Below are positions 4,725 to 5,278 of a stretch of 5,278 bases of DNA, piece by piece. How positions within the stretch are numbered: the stretch's first letter is position 1; every line of letters begins with the position of its first letter. The position numbers were made by a program, and so were the translations under genes. Under the pieces are notes generated by a model. It was not told the DNA's origin. It saw only the letters and a list, made by a program, of their open reading frames with translations, and did no database searches. Origin of the DNA: an uncultured Lachnospiraceae bacterium (GTDB lineage: Bacteria > Bacillota > Clostridia > Lachnospirales > Lachnospiraceae). The stretch spans positions 1 through 5,278 of the forward strand of contig CAJTPM010000089.1 of the NCBI GenBank assembly GCA_910578085.1. The letters are read 5' to 3'.

Positions 4725-5062
4725 TCTCTGCCTTTTGCAGACTTCCGACGGCTGGCGGCGAAAAAAGCGCTTGCTTCCTCAAGAAATTCATTTTCTTCTT
4801 TCAGCCGGCGGATTTCTTTTTCCTGCTCCTTAACCTGCCTGCGCAGGAGAGCCAGTTCCTCCGCCAGATTCATAGCCGTTTGTGGCGTGTGTGAGCCGGA
4901 ACCAATGTCCAGCCGTCCCTCCCTTGCGGCTTTCGTCCATGCATACATGGTGTTTTCAGGGATGCCTAATTCAGCAGCCGCTTTTGCCCCGCCAATTTCC
5001 TTTGCCAGCTTTACGGCCTGAACTTTATACTCCATATTGTATTTCCGTTGTTTTTTTGCCAT
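4721..5062 (-). CDS. IS3-family transposase OrfA (helix-turn-helix DNA-binding subunit)
   Basis: At 113 residues it has the usual OrfA layout. There is an N-terminal HTH_Tnp_1-type domain (about 5-50: YKVQAVKLAKEIGGAKAAAELGIPENTMYAWTK) that binds the inverted repeats. A leucine-zipper coiled coil follows (about 65-95: LAEELALLRRQVKEQEKEIRRLKEENEFL), used for multimerisation, then the FLEEASAFFA end motif. The ATG has a strong AAGGAGG (5071-5077) eight bases upstream, which settles the start. The stop overlaps the orfB ATG by four bases (ATGA). As well as supplying the N-terminal half of the OrfAB fusion, free OrfA in this family modulates transposition. Confidence 0.92.
   Translation of the reverse strand: MAKKQRKYNMEYKVQAVKLAKEIGGAKAAAELGIPENTMYAWTKAAREGRLDIGSGSHTPQTAMNLAEELALLRRQVKEQEKEIRRLKEENEFLEEASAFFAASRRKSAKGRE
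4760..4766 (-). promoter_or_regulatory. Probable -1 ribosomal frameshift site (T TTT TTC) between orfA and orfB
   Basis: In orfA the codons GCT TTT TTC (residues 99-101) contain the heptamer T_TTT_TTC in the right phase. OrfB lies in the -1 frame and has no stop codon between here and its ATG; the next twelve codons read RRQPSEVCKRQR. Slippage would join OrfA residues 1-101 to OrfB, giving about 415 residues. IS3 elements are known to make OrfAB this way. A downstream pseudoknot or stem was not established by eye. Confidence 0.6.
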
Positions 5063-5088
5063 GGTAGTTGCCTCCTTATTTCTCTTTG

Positions 5089-5122
5089 ATTATACATCAA
5101 ATCCTTGAGCAAAAGGTGTCAA
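5089..5122 (-). promoter_or_regulatory. Possible orfA promoter within the IS3 end
   Basis: Minus strand: a perfect TATAAT at 5089-5094 lies about 20 bases before the ribosome-binding site and start codon. A perfect TTGACA at 5117-5122 is upstream, but the spacer is 22 bases, longer than the optimal 17. This suggests a weak promoter or one using the -10 alone. Low intrinsic expression is usual for IS3 elements. Confidence 0.4.
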
Positions 5123-5135
5123 CTAAAATGATACA
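5101..5135 (-). repeat. IS3 inverted repeat at the orfA end
   Basis: Read inward on the minus strand: TGTATCATTTTAGTTGACAC, then CTTTTGCTCAAGGAT. It is partner to the repeat at 3774-3807. It carries the TTGACA (5117-5122) that may serve as a -35 box for orfA. Confidence 0.7.
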
Positions 5136-5139
5136 ACAT

Positions 5140-5278
5140 CTATTCCGTCACATAGCGGTAAACTTCAACCTCTGGGAACATATTGCCCTGCCTTTCGAGC
5201 CTGCCTTGACGCTGTTCCAAATCAGTCGGTCATTTTTTGCGGACAGTTCAATACATACCTGTCTGTTTCGTTCTCTGC
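5140..5278 (-). pseudogene. SNF2-type helicase of a conjugative element, degraded fragment around motif VI
   Basis: The minus-strand frame from 5229 to 5143 reads PTDLEQRQGRLERQGN, then MFPEVEVYRYVTE. This matches helicase motif VI (QRxGRxxRQGN) and the following PEVxxYRYVTE segment of large SNF2/DEAD-type helicase-methylase proteins found on Firmicute conjugative elements. A TAG follows at 5140-5142 instead of the usual continuation, so the homology ends at the IS3 border. Upstream, the expected CPWRP-type segment is out of frame: Cys-Pro is visible (around 5243-5248) but about four extra bases including a poly-A run break the frame, and an in-frame TGA sits at 5230-5232. The fragment is too damaged to function. 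The family call rests on the motif VI block. Confidence 0.65.

Larger units (their letters stand above)
3774..5135 (-). mobile_element. IS3-family insertion sequence
   Basis: An element of about 1.36 kb with orfA and orfB on the minus strand and imperfect inverted ends. Reading inward, the ends share GTTGACAC (3785-3792; complement at 5116-5123) and, after a T-rich stretch, CAAGGAT. TGT and ACA are at the tips when the limits are set at 3774 and 5135. An alternative alignment gives 3771 and 5138. No 3-4 bp target duplication is seen with either choice. The left flank is a reverse transcriptase scrap and the right flank a helicase scrap, so flanking DNA was rearranged after insertion. Confidence 0.85.

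Overview
The window looks like accessory DNA from a gut Clostridia/Lachnospiraceae-type Firmicute. The evidence is strong AGGAGG ribosome-binding sites and pieces of genes usually carried by large conjugative elements of that group: a SpaA/Cna-B surface protein, a group II intron reverse transcriptase and an SNF2-type helicase. This assignment rests on recognising the protein families by eye; no search was run. The window is a mosaic of five blocks, and every piece of cargo gene is broken at a mobile-element edge.

Layout: (1) 1 to about 391, + strand: the middle of a Cna-B/SpaA-fold surface protein, cut mid-domain. (2) About 391-3634: a transposon with imperfect inverted ends. It carries a three-gene operon on the minus strand, in transcription order: a small zinc-ribbon protein (DUF6431-like, 2889-3416), a DDE transposase of the Mu/TniA/IS481 kind (1562-2821) and an ExeA/TniB/TnsC-like AAA+ ATPase (759-1562). 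A promoter near 3509-3536 precedes the operon and a hairpin terminator near 657-691 follows it. The left end, 391-758, has no gene but is unusually rich in inverted repeats. (3) 3635-3772, + strand: a 46-codon scrap of a group II intron reverse transcriptase. (4) About 3774-5135: an IS3-family insertion sequence with orfA and orfB on the minus strand and a likely -1 frameshift heptamer. (5) 5140-5278, minus strand: a degraded piece of an SNF2-family helicase around motif VI.

How the parts work together: the transposase and ATPase match the core pair of Mu, Tn5053 and Tn7 transposition, where the ATPase binds target DNA and activates the transposase. The zinc-ribbon protein sits first in the operon. 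No TniQ, endonuclease (TnsA) or resolvase gene is visible, so the zinc-ribbon protein is the best candidate for an uncharacterised accessory or target-choice factor. Short repeated cores at both ends, one lying in the promoter, suggest that the transposase could regulate its own operon. Neither mobile element has a recognisable target-site duplication, and each separates two unrelated genes, so the region was probably shaped by adjacent deletions or by recombination between element copies.
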